Notes: a model not told the origin generated them from the sequence alone. A stretch of DNA of 64,000 nucleotides from Pseudomonas azadiae (GCF_019145355.1 NZ_JAHSTY010000002.1:1054001-1118000), one strand, 5' to 3'; numbered from the stretch's first letter, positions 37,148-45,672 are shown. Made by a program: numbers and translations.

Positions 37148-37426
37148 CTACCTATTCACCAGACCTTTATATCGTTCTCGAGACTCCAGGATCTGATCCC
37201 TGAGCTCTTCAGGATCAATCCTCATGCCACCACGAGGCGTGACCTGAAGCGTCTTTAAGCGGTTCGCAGCCTTGATGAATTCCCGTTCCTCTGCCTGAAC
37301 CCACGCGGGCCGCTTGTCTTTCCAAAATAGCCAACCCATTTGCCCGGCCTCATCTTTGATCGGATGCTCAGCAGTATGTGGGAGCAGCCGCCAATGTCCA
37401 AGCTGGGAAGTGAGCTTGGTCATCAT
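37148..37426 (-). CDS. Hypothetical protein (92 aa), start abuts a dispersed repeat
   Basis: Starts MMTKLTSQLGHWRLLPHTAE and contains GQMGWLFWKDKRPAWVQAEE and a helical basic tail. A truncated homologue (40334-40441) begins MMTGLTSQL, with the same 5' end joined to a repeat copy. In both places the start codons sit directly beside the repeat's first bases, so the repeat may supply upstream signals or the pair moved together. Function unknown. Confidence 0.5.
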   Translation of the reverse strand: MMTKLTSQLGHWRLLPHTAEHPIKDEAGQMGWLFWKDKRPAWVQAEEREFIKAANRLKTLQVTPRGGMRIDPEELRDQILESRERYKGLVNR

Positions 37427-37428
37427 TC

Positions 37429-37524
37429 AAGCAGAGCGCGCAAATCAGGATCATCGAAGAACGTAAGAATGGAGCCTGGAGGGCGAGACCAGGTACCTGG
37501 TGGGGCTCGGTTTGCGACAGCGGC
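37429..37524 (+). repeat. Dispersed structured repeat, copy F (degenerate)
   Basis: CAAGCAGAGCGCGCAAATCAG, GTAAGAATGGAGCC, GGAGGGCGAGACC, then GGGGCTCGGTTTGCGACAG. Hairpin 2 keeps CGAG/CTCG pairing with a long inner stem. It lies left of the Septu-like operon. Confidence 0.65.
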
Positions 37525-37761
37525 TTCGAACAGACACGCCCGACCGTTGGGCGATGGATTATTTCTCCACCTTGCGCTGGTAGCTGATCGGGACATCCCT
37601 CTGATTGCTCCGGCATAGGGATTGGGCAATCAAGCCCGGCACTCGAAAACCTGAGGTTGGAGTGATGCTGAAACGCCATCTTGATGGTGTATATTCGGCC
37701 ACGGATAGACGGACGTACCTGAACCCAGCGGCCTTGTCGAAAACTGCTAAGGAGAGCTCCA

Positions 37762-39468
37762 TTGAAAATCATTTATAAAGCCCGTGAGAGTCGTCGTACC
37801 AATCCTTTGCCTGAAGGTGAAGACGACGTGTTGGAACTTCTCTCCAACGATTGGAACGACTACGGGTACGAAACCACTTTCATGACGACCTGTAGGATTG
37901 CTGGCGAGAGGATACAGCTGGGTGCAATAAAGATTCTTTTTGAAAAGTCCAACTCCCGTCGCTATTTGAAGGAGCTCTTGCAAAATGGATGGGATGGATC
38001 ATTTCCAATCCCAAACGAATCATATATTTCCACACCTGGCGAAATCACCTTCTACGAGCAGCTTGTAGGAGCCCTCTCTCCTAAAAAGGCTGTCAAGGCC
38101 GCTGAAGCGTTGCGAGATGCGAGTTACTTGATTCATGTCAAGGATGATGCCAGCGCGCAAGAAATGATACAGGAAGGGGGGTTTAAAGACTCTTTGCAAC
38201 GCGAGCGCGGATCTATCGATGCATTTAATAGTGGATGGAAGATTCTGGATCAAAAGTCCTTAGCAGCTCGCGATGTTGACTTTAGTTTCAAGGATGTATT
38301 TGGTCAGCGTTCTAGTCTGACATTTAAATTTGGTGTAGGGGAAACATCGCTTCCAAGGGATATAAACGTATTGATTGGTGCAAACGGCACTGGGAAGTCT
38401 CAACTCCTTCATCAGATGGTGAAGGCGTGGCTTGCAGATCCTAGACAAGTTCGATCTGGAGATTTCGCTGTGCCACCTGATATCAGTCGATTGATTGTAG
38501 TTTCTTACAGCCCCTTTGAGCAATTTCCAGTGGATATGGAAGATTCTAAGCTCAATGACAAGGACGCTTATAAATATTTTGGGTTGCGAGGGGTTTCTAA
38601 GTCTTCATCTCCAAAAAGGAAACTAATCACCCTTTCTAGAGACATTCCTCGGCAAGACACTGTTGCTTCTCTGGTCTCCTGTGTTATGGATGATCAGCGG
38701 TTTCGCCATATTCAAGGATGGGGACGAAAGATTGCCACCGCTGAGCGTGTGCTTCGTGCGGCAATTAAATTTGACGCTATCGCTTTGAAGTTGAAGAGCA
38801 ACATAAACCTCAAAGACTTATTCGAAGATCTGGATGAGCTTGATAAGGCTGTCAGTGTCATAAAGCAAGGAGGGAAAGAGGCAAGCTTTATTACTATAAC
38901 AGCTTCTAATATTCGTCACATTGACGCTAATATGTTGGAGCGATTTGTCAATGCCGAGCAAGGTGTGTTGTTCTTGGCTGACGGCGTTATACAGCAGTTG
39001 AGCTCAGGGCAGCGACTCTTTACCTATCTTGTTATCAACGTTCTTGGGGCAATTAAACGCAATACCCTTATTTTGATCGACGAGCCGGAGCTTTTTCTTC
39101 ACCCGTCGCTTGAGATACAGCTTGTGGATATGCTCAAGCAGATTCTTCAGAGCTTCAACTCGCGGGCTGTGCTTGCCACGCATTCTGTCTCGACTGTGAG
39201 GGAGATACCAGCCGACTGTGTTCACGTCCTTGAGCGAACGGATGATTCTCTGATAATTAAGCAACCTCCCTTCCAGACTTTCGGGGGAGATTTTCAGCGT
39301 ATAGCCTCATACGTGTTTGGGGACAGAGCAGTATCCAAGCCCTTCGAGCGCTGGATCGAAGATCAGTTGGAGGGCATGTCAGCCGAAGAACTCATCCAGT
39401 CCCTTGGCGACGATGTAAACGAAGAGCTGATCATTCAAATCTTAGCGATGGGGCGCGACCAATGGTGA
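37762..39468 (+). CDS. ptuA: Septu-like AAA/ABC ATPase (PtuA-type)
   Basis: 568 residues from TTG 37762, which has AAGGAG eight bases upstream. A 190-residue N-terminal part of unknown fold precedes the ATPase: Walker A GANGTGKS (206-213), signature LSSGQR (413-418), Walker B LILIDEPELFLHP (436-448) and H-loop ATHSVS (472-477). It overlaps the HNH gene, giving the PtuA-PtuB arrangement of Septu anti-phage systems, where the ATPase holds and controls the nuclease. The codon use is more AT-rich than flanking genes, a sign of transfer. Confidence 0.75.
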   Translation: MKIIYKARESRRTNPLPEGEDDVLELLSNDWNDYGYETTFMTTCRIAGERIQLGAIKILFEKSNSRRYLKELLQNGWDGSFPIPNESYISTPGEITFYEQLVGALSPKKAVKAAEALRDASYLIHVKDDASAQEMIQEGGFKDSLQRERGSIDAFNSGWKILDQKSLAARDVDFSFKDVFGQRSSLTFKFGVGETSLPRDINVLIGANGTGKSQLLHQMVKAWLADPRQVRSGDFAVPPDISRLIVVSYSPFEQFPVDMEDSKLNDKDAYKYFGLRGVSKSSSPKRKLITLSRDIPRQDTVASLVSCVMDDQRFRHIQGWGRKIATAERVLRAAIKFDAIALKLKSNINLKDLFEDLDELDKAVSVIKQGGKEASFITITASNIRHIDANMLERFVNAEQGVLFLADGVIQQLSSGQRLFTYLVINVLGAIKRNTLILIDEPELFLHPSLEIQLVDMLKQILQSFNSRAVLATHSVSTVREIPADCVHVLERTDDSLIIKQPPFQTFGGDFQRIASYVFGDRAVSKPFERWIEDQLEGMSAEELIQSLGDDVNEELIIQILAMGRDQW

Positions 39469-40295
39469 TGTCTCTACCGTTACCTCCACATTGCAGTGTC
39501 GGTCTTATCAGTGACGTGGTGCAGGAGCGCGAGAAAGGCGTAAATTTTGCCTATTTCACGGGTATTCAGGCTGAATGGGAAAGCAGGACGCAAGAGTACC
39601 TTCGTCACCGAGGTTCGCCCCAGTATGTGCATCAATGGCTTGGGATAACGCCATCCAGAAAAACTAGCTTTCTGACCCTCTATCTGAGCCATAGAGAAGG
39701 TAGCTCCCAGCGAGTGGTCATCGAAGATCTCAACGATCATTCCTTGAACTACTGCCCTGCATGTGGAGAGTTCGGCAGACCGAACACTTTGGATCACTAC
39801 CTACCCAAAGGGAAATACCCGCATTTCTGCATAACTCCTGCAAACCTGTTTCCAATGTGCGACAGATGCCAGAAAGAGAAGGGCGAAAAAACAGGCACAG
39901 TAGCCGAACCCCGATTTTTCCTGCATCCCTATTTCGATGCCTTTCTTTCCGAGCAGATATTACGAGTAATAATCGAGCCACCCTATAATGCCCCTTCCTT
40001 CCGGATCGCAATATCAAGCGCGCTCGATGCTGAACAGACTGCTGTGGTGGCGAGCCACATTAGGGAACTGGAAATCGAGGCAAGGTTTGCACACTTCTTC
40101 AAGGATGAGATCGTTCGAACGTGGAAACAGGCGGCTAAGATGCGGTCTACAAGGGTTCCAATTGAGCTTGCACTACAAATGTTCGACGATATGTATGAGC
40201 AAAACACTTGGCAGCAGCTCTACCATGCATCGGTGCTAGGCAACGCGGACTTTATTGATTATCTGCAGCATGGAGACCTTCCTGAGGACGTTTAA
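39462..40295 (+). CDS. ptuB: Septu-like HNH endonuclease (PtuB-type)
   Basis: 277 residues; ATG 39462 overlaps the end of the ATPase gene, so the two are coupled. HNH with structural zinc: CPAC (98-101), LDHYLPKGKYP (110-120, with Asp111/His112), TPANLFPMCDRC (125-136, with Asn128 and Cys133/136). The C-terminal half is helical (EQTAVVASHIRELEIEARF) and may dock to the ATPase. Proteins of this kind cut nucleic acid when released from the ATPase during infection. Confidence 0.75.
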   Translation: MVMSLPLPPHCSVGLISDVVQEREKGVNFAYFTGIQAEWESRTQEYLRHRGSPQYVHQWLGITPSRKTSFLTLYLSHREGSSQRVVIEDLNDHSLNYCPACGEFGRPNTLDHYLPKGKYPHFCITPANLFPMCDRCQKEKGEKTGTVAEPRFFLHPYFDAFLSEQILRVIIEPPYNAPSFRIAISSALDAEQTAVVASHIRELEIEARFAHFFKDEIVRTWKQAAKMRSTRVPIELALQMFDDMYEQNTWQQLYHASVLGNADFIDYLQHGDLPEDV

Positions 40296-40333
40296 CTTAC
40301 TTATACGGTTGTGAAAATCAATCTCCGCGCGCC

Positions 40334-40441
40334 TCACCTCCACATGGCACCAATTTGCGCAGCCTCATCAAGGATTAGGGGGGAGCAATATGGGGGGAGT
40401 CGCGTCAACTCTTCAAGCTGGGAAGTGAGCCCTGTCATCAT
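40334..40441 (-). pseudogene. Truncated homologue of the 92-residue gene at 37148
   Basis: From ATG 40439-40441 the frame reads MMTGLTSQLEELTRLPPYCS, then DEAAQIGAMWR and a stop; it matches the N-terminal third of the 37148-37426 product (LTSQL, DEAGQMG) and ends there. It sits next to repeat copy E exactly as the full gene sits next to copy F. Confidence 0.55.
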
Positions 40442-40540
40442 GCAAGCGGAGCGCGCAGACCATGATGGTCGGAGAGCGTAAGGATGGAAGCCCGGAGGGC
40501 CGAGCCCCGTCATCACGGGGCTCGGTTTACGACAGCCGCC
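40442..40540 (+). repeat. Dispersed structured repeat, copy E (best-preserved)
   Basis: GCAAGCGGAGCGCGCA, hairpin 1 GACC-ATGAT-GGTC, GTAAGGATGGAAGCCC, hairpin 2 with a perfect 12-base stem GCCGAGCCCCGT and ACGGGGCTCGGT around CATC, then TTACGACAGCCG. Lies right of the Septu-like operon. Confidence 0.8.
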
Positions 40541-40577
40541 CCCAGAGGGGTACGCCCGACTATTGGAAATGCAAAGA

Positions 40578-41180
40578 TTATCGAATAGCTCGTTGATCAA
40601 ATGACCGAGGCACTACGCCCAGCGCACAAAGATCGTATGTTCTGCGCAATGCCACCTCGTCACCAGACGAGACCCTGACATGGGTAAAGATCGTCGACAG
40701 AAAGCGTTTCCTTTCGCCGTTGCCGAGCTCAGACCAAATTCTAGGCTGTCCTTGTGCATCAGGAATCGCCAACCGGTCGAGGAGATACTCTTCCAGGCTG
40801 TGCAGACGTTGTTGGCCATCAATCAAAATTTCACTGTTTTCGGCCAATGCCCTGCTACCGATCACTGGCTCGTACCAGTCATTCGTGAGGTAGCTCCCCA
40901 GATCCCCGCCCGACCATACTGCAGAGATGAAGCGAGACTTCTGACCGAGGTTCCACTCCAACCCACGCGCCCACGATGGAACGGGCATGCCCATAACGAA
41001 TCGCGCAGCCCACGGAAACTGCTCACGAGCGGAGGAGGGGTCTACGAGATACTTTTCCCAGTGGCCCACTAAGACCTCGATGGGACAATGACTGATGGTC
41101 GTGGGCAGAAGACGCTGCGGCATATGAATGTGTAGGTCTGATGTTCCGCCGTTGGCGTAGCGTTTAAAAAATGGAGTCAT
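40578..41180 (-). CDS. Short DUF262-like protein (200 aa)
   Basis: Contains the DUF262 hallmark LIDGQQRLHSLEEYLLDRL (about 119-137), the (D)GQQR motif of ParB/sulfiredoxin-like nucleases such as GmrS. Usual DUF262 proteins are longer and come with DUF1524/HNH partners; here there is only the ParB-like part. Its ATG overlaps the upstream 160-residue gene by ATGA. A role in modified-DNA sensing or cutting is plausible by family but not shown. Confidence 0.65.
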   Translation of the reverse strand: MTPFFKRYANGGTSDLHIHMPQRLLPTTISHCPIEVLVGHWEKYLVDPSSAREQFPWAARFVMGMPVPSWARGLEWNLGQKSRFISAVWSGGDLGSYLTNDWYEPVIGSRALAENSEILIDGQQRLHSLEEYLLDRLAIPDAQGQPRIWSELGNGERKRFLSTIFTHVRVSSGDEVALRRTYDLCALGVVPRSFDQRAIR

Positions 41181-41659
41181 GGTTTTCCTGGGGCGTTCAG
41201 ATAAGGCGAAGTGTTCGATTCAATACCGGTGCATCGCCAGGCGTCGACCGTTTCGATGATCAACAGATCTCGTTCGATAGAAACGTGGATCTGGTCGCTA
41301 TCGACAAGCGCGTGCACATAGCCTTCGATGTAGGATGCTGCCTTATCGAATGCGGAAGGTGAGTCGGATGACTCAATGTAACTAATCAGTCGTTCCCAGG
41401 TTCTCCGCTGACGGTTGCCCTGGATCGTCTCGGGAAACGATATCGCTCCCCGCAGAATCTGAATGGATGAAGACATTGATTGGGTCAAGGCTGATTTCTC
41501 ACCGTGTACATACAATTGAAAACGGTGTGTTTTGGCAAAACTTGAGCTGAATGAAGGATTTTTGTGCAGATGCTGCAGAGACGCTAATGCCCCTTCAGCA
41601 ATAGAAGGCATTCGCGATATCTGTAAAGTGGAAAGCGAAAAGACCATGCGTTCGATCAT
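41177..41659 (-). CDS. Partner of the short DUF262 protein (160 aa)
   Basis: Soluble protein starting MIERMVFSLSTLQISRMPSI; the C-terminal part (HVSIERDLLIIETVDAWRC) looks strand-rich. It overlaps the DUF262 gene by four bases, so they form a two-gene operon. No family recognised. The tight coupling suggests a partner protein of the DUF262 product. Confidence 0.55.
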   Translation of the reverse strand: MIERMVFSLSTLQISRMPSIAEGALASLQHLHKNPSFSSSFAKTHRFQLYVHGEKSALTQSMSSSIQILRGAISFPETIQGNRQRRTWERLISYIESSDSPSAFDKAASYIEGYVHALVDSDQIHVSIERDLLIIETVDAWRCTGIESNTSPYLNAPGKP

Positions 41660-41691
41660 ATATCACCGACCCTGACGCCTGAATCTGAGGT

Positions 41692-42150
41692 CTAGTGAAC
41701 CAATGCGACGTTTGCTTTCAAAAAGCGCTTATCGTGATCTGCCGCTGGAAGGTGGGTGGAGTCGTACTGACCAAACAACCGATAGCGATTTACCGCGATT
41801 TTGTCGTACATCCAATCTCGCATTGCTGCTGGTACAACACGTGCAGCCTTGAGCCAGCGCCACGGGACATTTAGGCGACCTAAAATCTCGAACATCGTCT
41901 CAGAACGTATGGACACCTTGTTGTTTGAGATGAGAACAATGGTGTTGAATTTGTCCTGCGGCAGTCCGGCCCACCTCAAAAGCTCTTGGCCCTCAGGCGA
42001 CTGAACCGCAGCGAGCTGAATTCGGTGAGCCTTGTCATAGTGGATGATGAACCTAGCCCACCCGTTGCAGAGCTTGCATGTGCCATCGAAGAGAACTGCC
42101 GTGTCGCCCGATTGTAGGAACGGGGCAGGGGATTCGGTTTTCGTGGTCAT
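41692..42150 (-). CDS. DCC-family thiol-disulfide oxidoreductase-like protein (152 aa)
   Basis: Family signature VLFDGTCKLCNGW (19-31), with Cys25-x-x-Cys28, then FIIHYDKAHRIQLAAVQSPE and the later WRWLKAARVVPAAMRDWMYD helix. DCC (DUF393/YuxK-like) proteins are small thioredoxin-fold proteins of unclear substrate. It ends 32 bases before the DUF262 partner gene start, in the same direction, and may be transcribed with it or be part of the surrounding genome. Confidence 0.8.
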   Translation of the reverse strand: MTTKTESPAPFLQSGDTAVLFDGTCKLCNGWARFIIHYDKAHRIQLAAVQSPEGQELLRWAGLPQDKFNTIVLISNNKVSIRSETMFEILGRLNVPWRWLKAARVVPAAMRDWMYDKIAVNRYRLFGQYDSTHLPAADHDKRFLKANVALVH

Positions 42151-42163
42151 TCAGTCTGCTGTT

Positions 42164-42660
42164 TCATTTACAGTTCCCTGCCTTTCGGTAGCCCGCAGAT
42201 TTAGCAGCGGATTCTGAGTCGAAGGTTACCTGGTTCTTCGAGGACACCTTGTCGTAGCTTGGGCAACCTTCAGGTAGATGGTAAACGTGGCTTTTACTAT
42301 TGCCAATGATGTACCCGGCTGACTCAGAGCGTGATGCGGTTGTTGTTTTTGGTGATTGCGCCGACTTTGCCGTAATGCCGATGAACACTCCGTCACCCAC
42401 CGGCTTATAGCCTTGAGTCCAACTCCGTTCTTTAGTCACGAAAGGATTGGGATGCCCCATGATCGCGGTGATACGGTTATTTCGCTCCTTTTCCCAAGGC
42501 GTAACTGGAAATTGCTTGTCCCATGCCATTAGAAGCTGTTGCTGCTGGCGATACATATTAGGGTTGTATCGGTCGAAGAAGTAGAACGTCGTCTTGGATA
42601 CCGATCCTTCACCTTGTCTCGCGGTTCAGTCGCACGCTTTGGCCGACTGGCGCCACGAAT
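42164..42660 (-). pseudogene. Endonuclease I-like gene, C-terminal remnant with frameshift
   Basis: The readable part has the C-terminal half of an EndA/endonuclease I: RATEPRDKVK, then after a one-base deletion near 42608 SVSKTTFYFFDRYNPN, QQQQLLMAWDKQFPVTPWEK and ERNNRITAIMGHPNPFV, followed by an extra tail domain GNSKSHVYHLPEGCPSY. The N-terminal half with the catalytic beta-beta-alpha metal site is absent. The fragment begins inside the end of the next gene, so a deletion or insertion removed the rest. An internal ATG at 42554-42556 could still give a 130-residue product. Confidence 0.65.
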
Positions 42661-43255
42661 CTAAGTCATCGTCGAATAGGTCTGACTCGTCTCTCTGCAG
42701 TTCCGAGGCGGCGTCCGATTCCTCGGCAGGAGACGGCCCGGAGATATCTTCAGGCGACCAGTCATCTTAGAAAAGGAACATATCACGCGTAAAATCAGCG
42801 ATTCCGACTTCGCTGTCGTCCAGGATGTCACGAGCAAAATGTCTGAAAATCCTGCCTCCATCAACGCCACGTCCGACATCCTTATCTTTGATTAGAAGGA
42901 CAGTCCAATTCTCATACAACGCACCGGCAGCAATTTTCGCCCAGGCGAGGTGAAACAACTTATAAGTCTCACCGATAAGCATGGAGTCATACACCACGAC
43001 AAGCATCCTTTTGGACGCATGCAAAAGCTTCACGGGGGAGAGAACTGCCAAGGTAATAGACTGCTCGATCAAATCGATCACCCTTGTGTCAGGTTGTCCT
43101 TCCCAGAGCACTACGAATCTCTGAATGCACACGACCTCGAGTGGCATGCAGTCAACGCCGAATAACTGCTGTGTAGAAAAAATCGTGTACGCGCCCTCAC
43201 CATCATCGTTGTGAGGCTGCTCATGTTCGGTATAAAGCCAGCGGGAATAAATCAT
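42626..43255 (-). pseudogene. Hypothetical gene with in-frame stop near the C-terminus
   Basis: Residues 1-162 run from ATG 43255 (MIYSRWLYTEHEQPHNDDGE) to a TAA at 42767-42769. The same frame then continues for 46 codons of strongly acidic sequence (DDWSPEDISGPSPAEESDAA to WRQSAKACD) before TGA. The continuation looks like a genuine acidic tail, so the TAA probably truncates a 209-residue protein. The body has DNA-repair-like or phage-like features only vaguely; no family recognised. It may still work as the 162-residue form. Confidence 0.5.
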
Positions 43256-43541
43256 GTCGGATACCGTTTTGGCGAAGGATTTTCAATTTATATGTGGGGC
43301 GTCACTGTGGCGCGCCGAGACATCGATTGGTAATGGCTGGAAGTTAGCGGCAGAATTTGCTGTGGCATTTTGATGCTTTATCATTGGTATAGCGTCTAAA
43401 GAAACGAGGGAATGGTTTTCCCAGAAGCTACCGATAGGTCAAGGTGCTTGAGTCAAGAAGAGTGCGGCTAGGAGCGTCTGCCGTGTCGACGATCCGCAAG
43501 ATTTCGTTTTATGAAAATATCGATCTAGTCTTCTACAACTC

Positions 43542-44012
43542 TCAGTCCAAAGCTTTTTCAAATTTCAGGCTTTGAAGTCTCATTGGTAGAACTTCAGTAG
43601 GGCACCAATCAAGCGCAGCAGAGATGCATAAATGCCAGATCACCATTTGGATGCGGAGAACATCTTTCGTGGGGTGACGCCACATCAGCTTGCGTGGTTT
43701 CAGAATTGATTGGAGAGTATTGACAACCCCTCTGGGGTAGCGCCCACGACCGTCTCCGTCTGCAACTACAGCGAATGCGAAACAACCACAATCTTGGTAG
43801 CTGTCCGCAATCTTTGTTAAACGATTTCTAAGCTCTTTCTTGCTAATTCTAGAGGCAACAATCCACCAGATTAACTCAACGTCTTCAAGATCGATCCATT
43901 CGGGCGGTATATCACAGTTGTTTTCATATTGCTCAAATGGAAGCAGGTTGGTTGGATTCAGTCTCCCTCGTGACGGCTGTCCGAAAGTTAAGTCAACTTG
44001 TTGGTTGTTCAT
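43542..44012 (-). CDS. Hypothetical protein (156 aa)
   Basis: MNNQQVDLTFGQPSRGRLNP start, then WIDLEDVELIWWIVASRISK and a Cys-containing middle (YQDCGCFAFAVVADGDGRGR). Soluble. No family recognised. The upstream 286-base gap to 43255 is AT-rich and empty as far as I can see. Confidence 0.5.
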   Translation of the reverse strand: MNNQQVDLTFGQPSRGRLNPTNLLPFEQYENNCDIPPEWIDLEDVELIWWIVASRISKKELRNRLTKIADSYQDCGCFAFAVVADGDGRGRYPRGVVNTLQSILKPRKLMWRHPTKDVLRIQMVIWHLCISAALDWCPTEVLPMRLQSLKFEKALD

Positions 44013-44201
44013 TCATTTCTTCTTAGTTAAGGTGTAGGCGTAACAGGGCTATGAGGTGCGAAAGGCGCCATTTTTGGGGGTGTGGGCAATTGACTAGCTT
44101 GTCAGCTGTCTTTCGGCAAGAATTTCGGGTAGGTGAGCCCCACTAAAGACTATTCCGTAAGCTTAAAAGCTTGGCCCAGTCTCGCCCTTTCACTATTCGT
44201 A

Positions 44202-44750
44202 TTAGTTTTGCGGCGGGCGCTTGTTGTTAGCGTAGTGGTGGGTCATGTTCCGGCTGATTGTGCCCATGGCAGGATTGAAACGCTTGGATACCTGCATCGC
44301 CGCTTCTGCCTTAGCTATAATAACCGAACGACGCACGACGTGTGGCGAGCGTCCACCATGGCTTACGTTCGCAGCCTTCAGCCAGCTCACGAGCTTCTTA
44401 CGAAGTTCTTCAGGCTTCATCGGAGAGTTTGAAGCTGAGCCGCTGGGGAAAATGTAGTCGTTCTTTGAGCTGTTCCTCAGATTCAGTATCTGTACTGCAA
44501 GATCTACGTCTTGCTTTGACAGTGAAACTGCTCTGAATTTTACTGTTTTCTCGACTCCAAGCACCAAGTCTTGCGATTTGAACGGCAAATATTCGCTGGG
44601 CCTCATGCCTGTGAGCATTAGGGAGAAAAGTAACCGGTCTGTAAGCGAGCCTTTCTGTTCGAGAGTTTCTTTTATTTGCATAAGCTCACCTCGACTAAAA
44701 GGCCTGGTCGCTTTGCTTTGCATATCTTCTTTTGTTTGGCTCATCATCAA
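44202..44750 (-). CDS. Compact tyrosine recombinase, catalytic domain only (182 aa)
   Basis: Contains the tyrosine-recombinase boxes: LLFSLMLTGMRPSEYL (Arg50), SPHVVRRSVIIAKAEAA (His137-x-x-Arg140) and the nucleophile in MTHHYAN (Tyr173). There is no N-terminal core-binding (SAM-like) domain. At the usual LGH position the sequence is MGT (Thr164), so one conserved His is replaced. Such short integrases occur on small islands. It lies 0.8 kb from a tRNA-end remnant, consistent with an island border. Activity is uncertain. Confidence 0.7.
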   Translation of the reverse strand: MMMSQTKEDMQSKATRPFSRGELMQIKETLEQKGSLTDRLLFSLMLTGMRPSEYLPFKSQDLVLGVEKTVKFRAVSLSKQDVDLAVQILNLRNSSKNDYIFPSGSASNSPMKPEELRKKLVSWLKAANVSHGGRSPHVVRRSVIIAKAEAAMQVSKRFNPAMGTISRNMTHHYANNKRPPQN

Positions 44751-45551
44751 TCACCGTCATGAGAGGGCTGCCATTTAAGAGGAGTGGCTGCGCTGACGTC
44801 AAGGTGTTTTTGCACTTTTCTCGGCGTGTGGTAATCTTTTAACAGTATATTAAAAGTAGACCCTTAATTTGAGTTTGTGGTTTTTAAAAAGTTTCTGGCG
44901 CGGCTTTTTTTATTGGCTTTTCGGTATAGTCCTAGTGGTGGGGGCTTTATTTTTTGCTTAAATTGTAAATGCTGTTGCTGCTCAGCGATTACCTCGAATG
45001 CAATTGATTAAAAGTTTGTTGATGGCTTTTGCTGTTGAATTGAGTGGCGGTCAACAATTTATATTTATAGCGGAGGCCGCTTATCCATTGTGCGAGTTTC
45101 CGTAAAAGACCGACGCCGAAATTACGAAATGTGGAATTAGCGATTGCAGGGCATGAGTGGTGACTTGAGTAGTGTTTCGGTAGATCGAGTCCTTGGTGAG
45201 GTTACGATGCGGTGGGCAGCCGGTGAGCATAGAGTTTCACAATGCTGATCCTCCAACTCTGGGAGCCGCCTCCTCATGCGAGCACGCTCTGAAACTGCAA
45301 AGTATCGCAAGTGATCGTCAGACCGAACCGGGTGGCGGGCTTGGCTCAGGTATTTTGTCCTGAGTTTCTCCCCTCGTTAAGGTGCAACGCTTAACATGCA
45401 ACGAGTTGCACCTTTGCAAGCTTTGGGGCGACGACGGGCTACGGTAATATTTCATCGGCAGAGAGCCCGGATTCATTGATGTTGACTAAGGTGCAGCTTA
45501 AAGCTATCGTAGTGGCGCTTGAGGAAGTATTGGGTTGAACCTTATATAAGA

Positions 45552-45575
45552 GTTCGAATCCCTGGTTTCCCGCCA
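45552..45575 (+). other. tRNA 3'-end remnant, candidate attachment site
   Basis: GTTCGAATCCC and TGGTTTCCCGCCA give the T-loop, the 3' half of the T stem and an acceptor-like end with CCA. The 5' half of the T stem and the rest of a tRNA are missing, the pattern left by integrases that recombine at tRNA 3' ends. A terminator of the kind that follows Pseudomonas tRNA genes begins 12 bases later. Confidence 0.6.
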
Positions 45576-45586
45576 AGATTCAAACG

Positions 45587-45613
45587 AAAGCCTCGCGAAT
45601 GCGGGGCTTTTGT
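45587..45613 (+). terminator. Terminator after the tRNA remnant
   Basis: AAAGCCTCGC-GAAT-GCGGGGCTTTTG forms a strong stem with one G-T pair and a short T run. Confidence 0.7.
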
Positions 45614-45672
45614 GTTTCTGGGGTTTGGCAAGGTTGGTAGCATAAAGGCGGATCGTTTTCGCATCATTTCAG

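Larger units (their letters stand above)
44751..45672. other. Long intergenic region with island-border features
   Basis: AT-rich from 44820 to 45070 without open frames. A ten-base inverted repeat AAGGTGCAAC / GTTGCACCTT lies at 45379-45414. The tRNA-end remnant (45552-45575) and a terminator (45587-45613) close the region. No gene seen. Confidence 0.5.

Noticed and set aside
45379..45414. Ten-base inverted repeat AAGGTGCAAC / GTTGCACCTT
   Set aside because: Too little to call an operator or terminator: no T run and no adjacent gene start.
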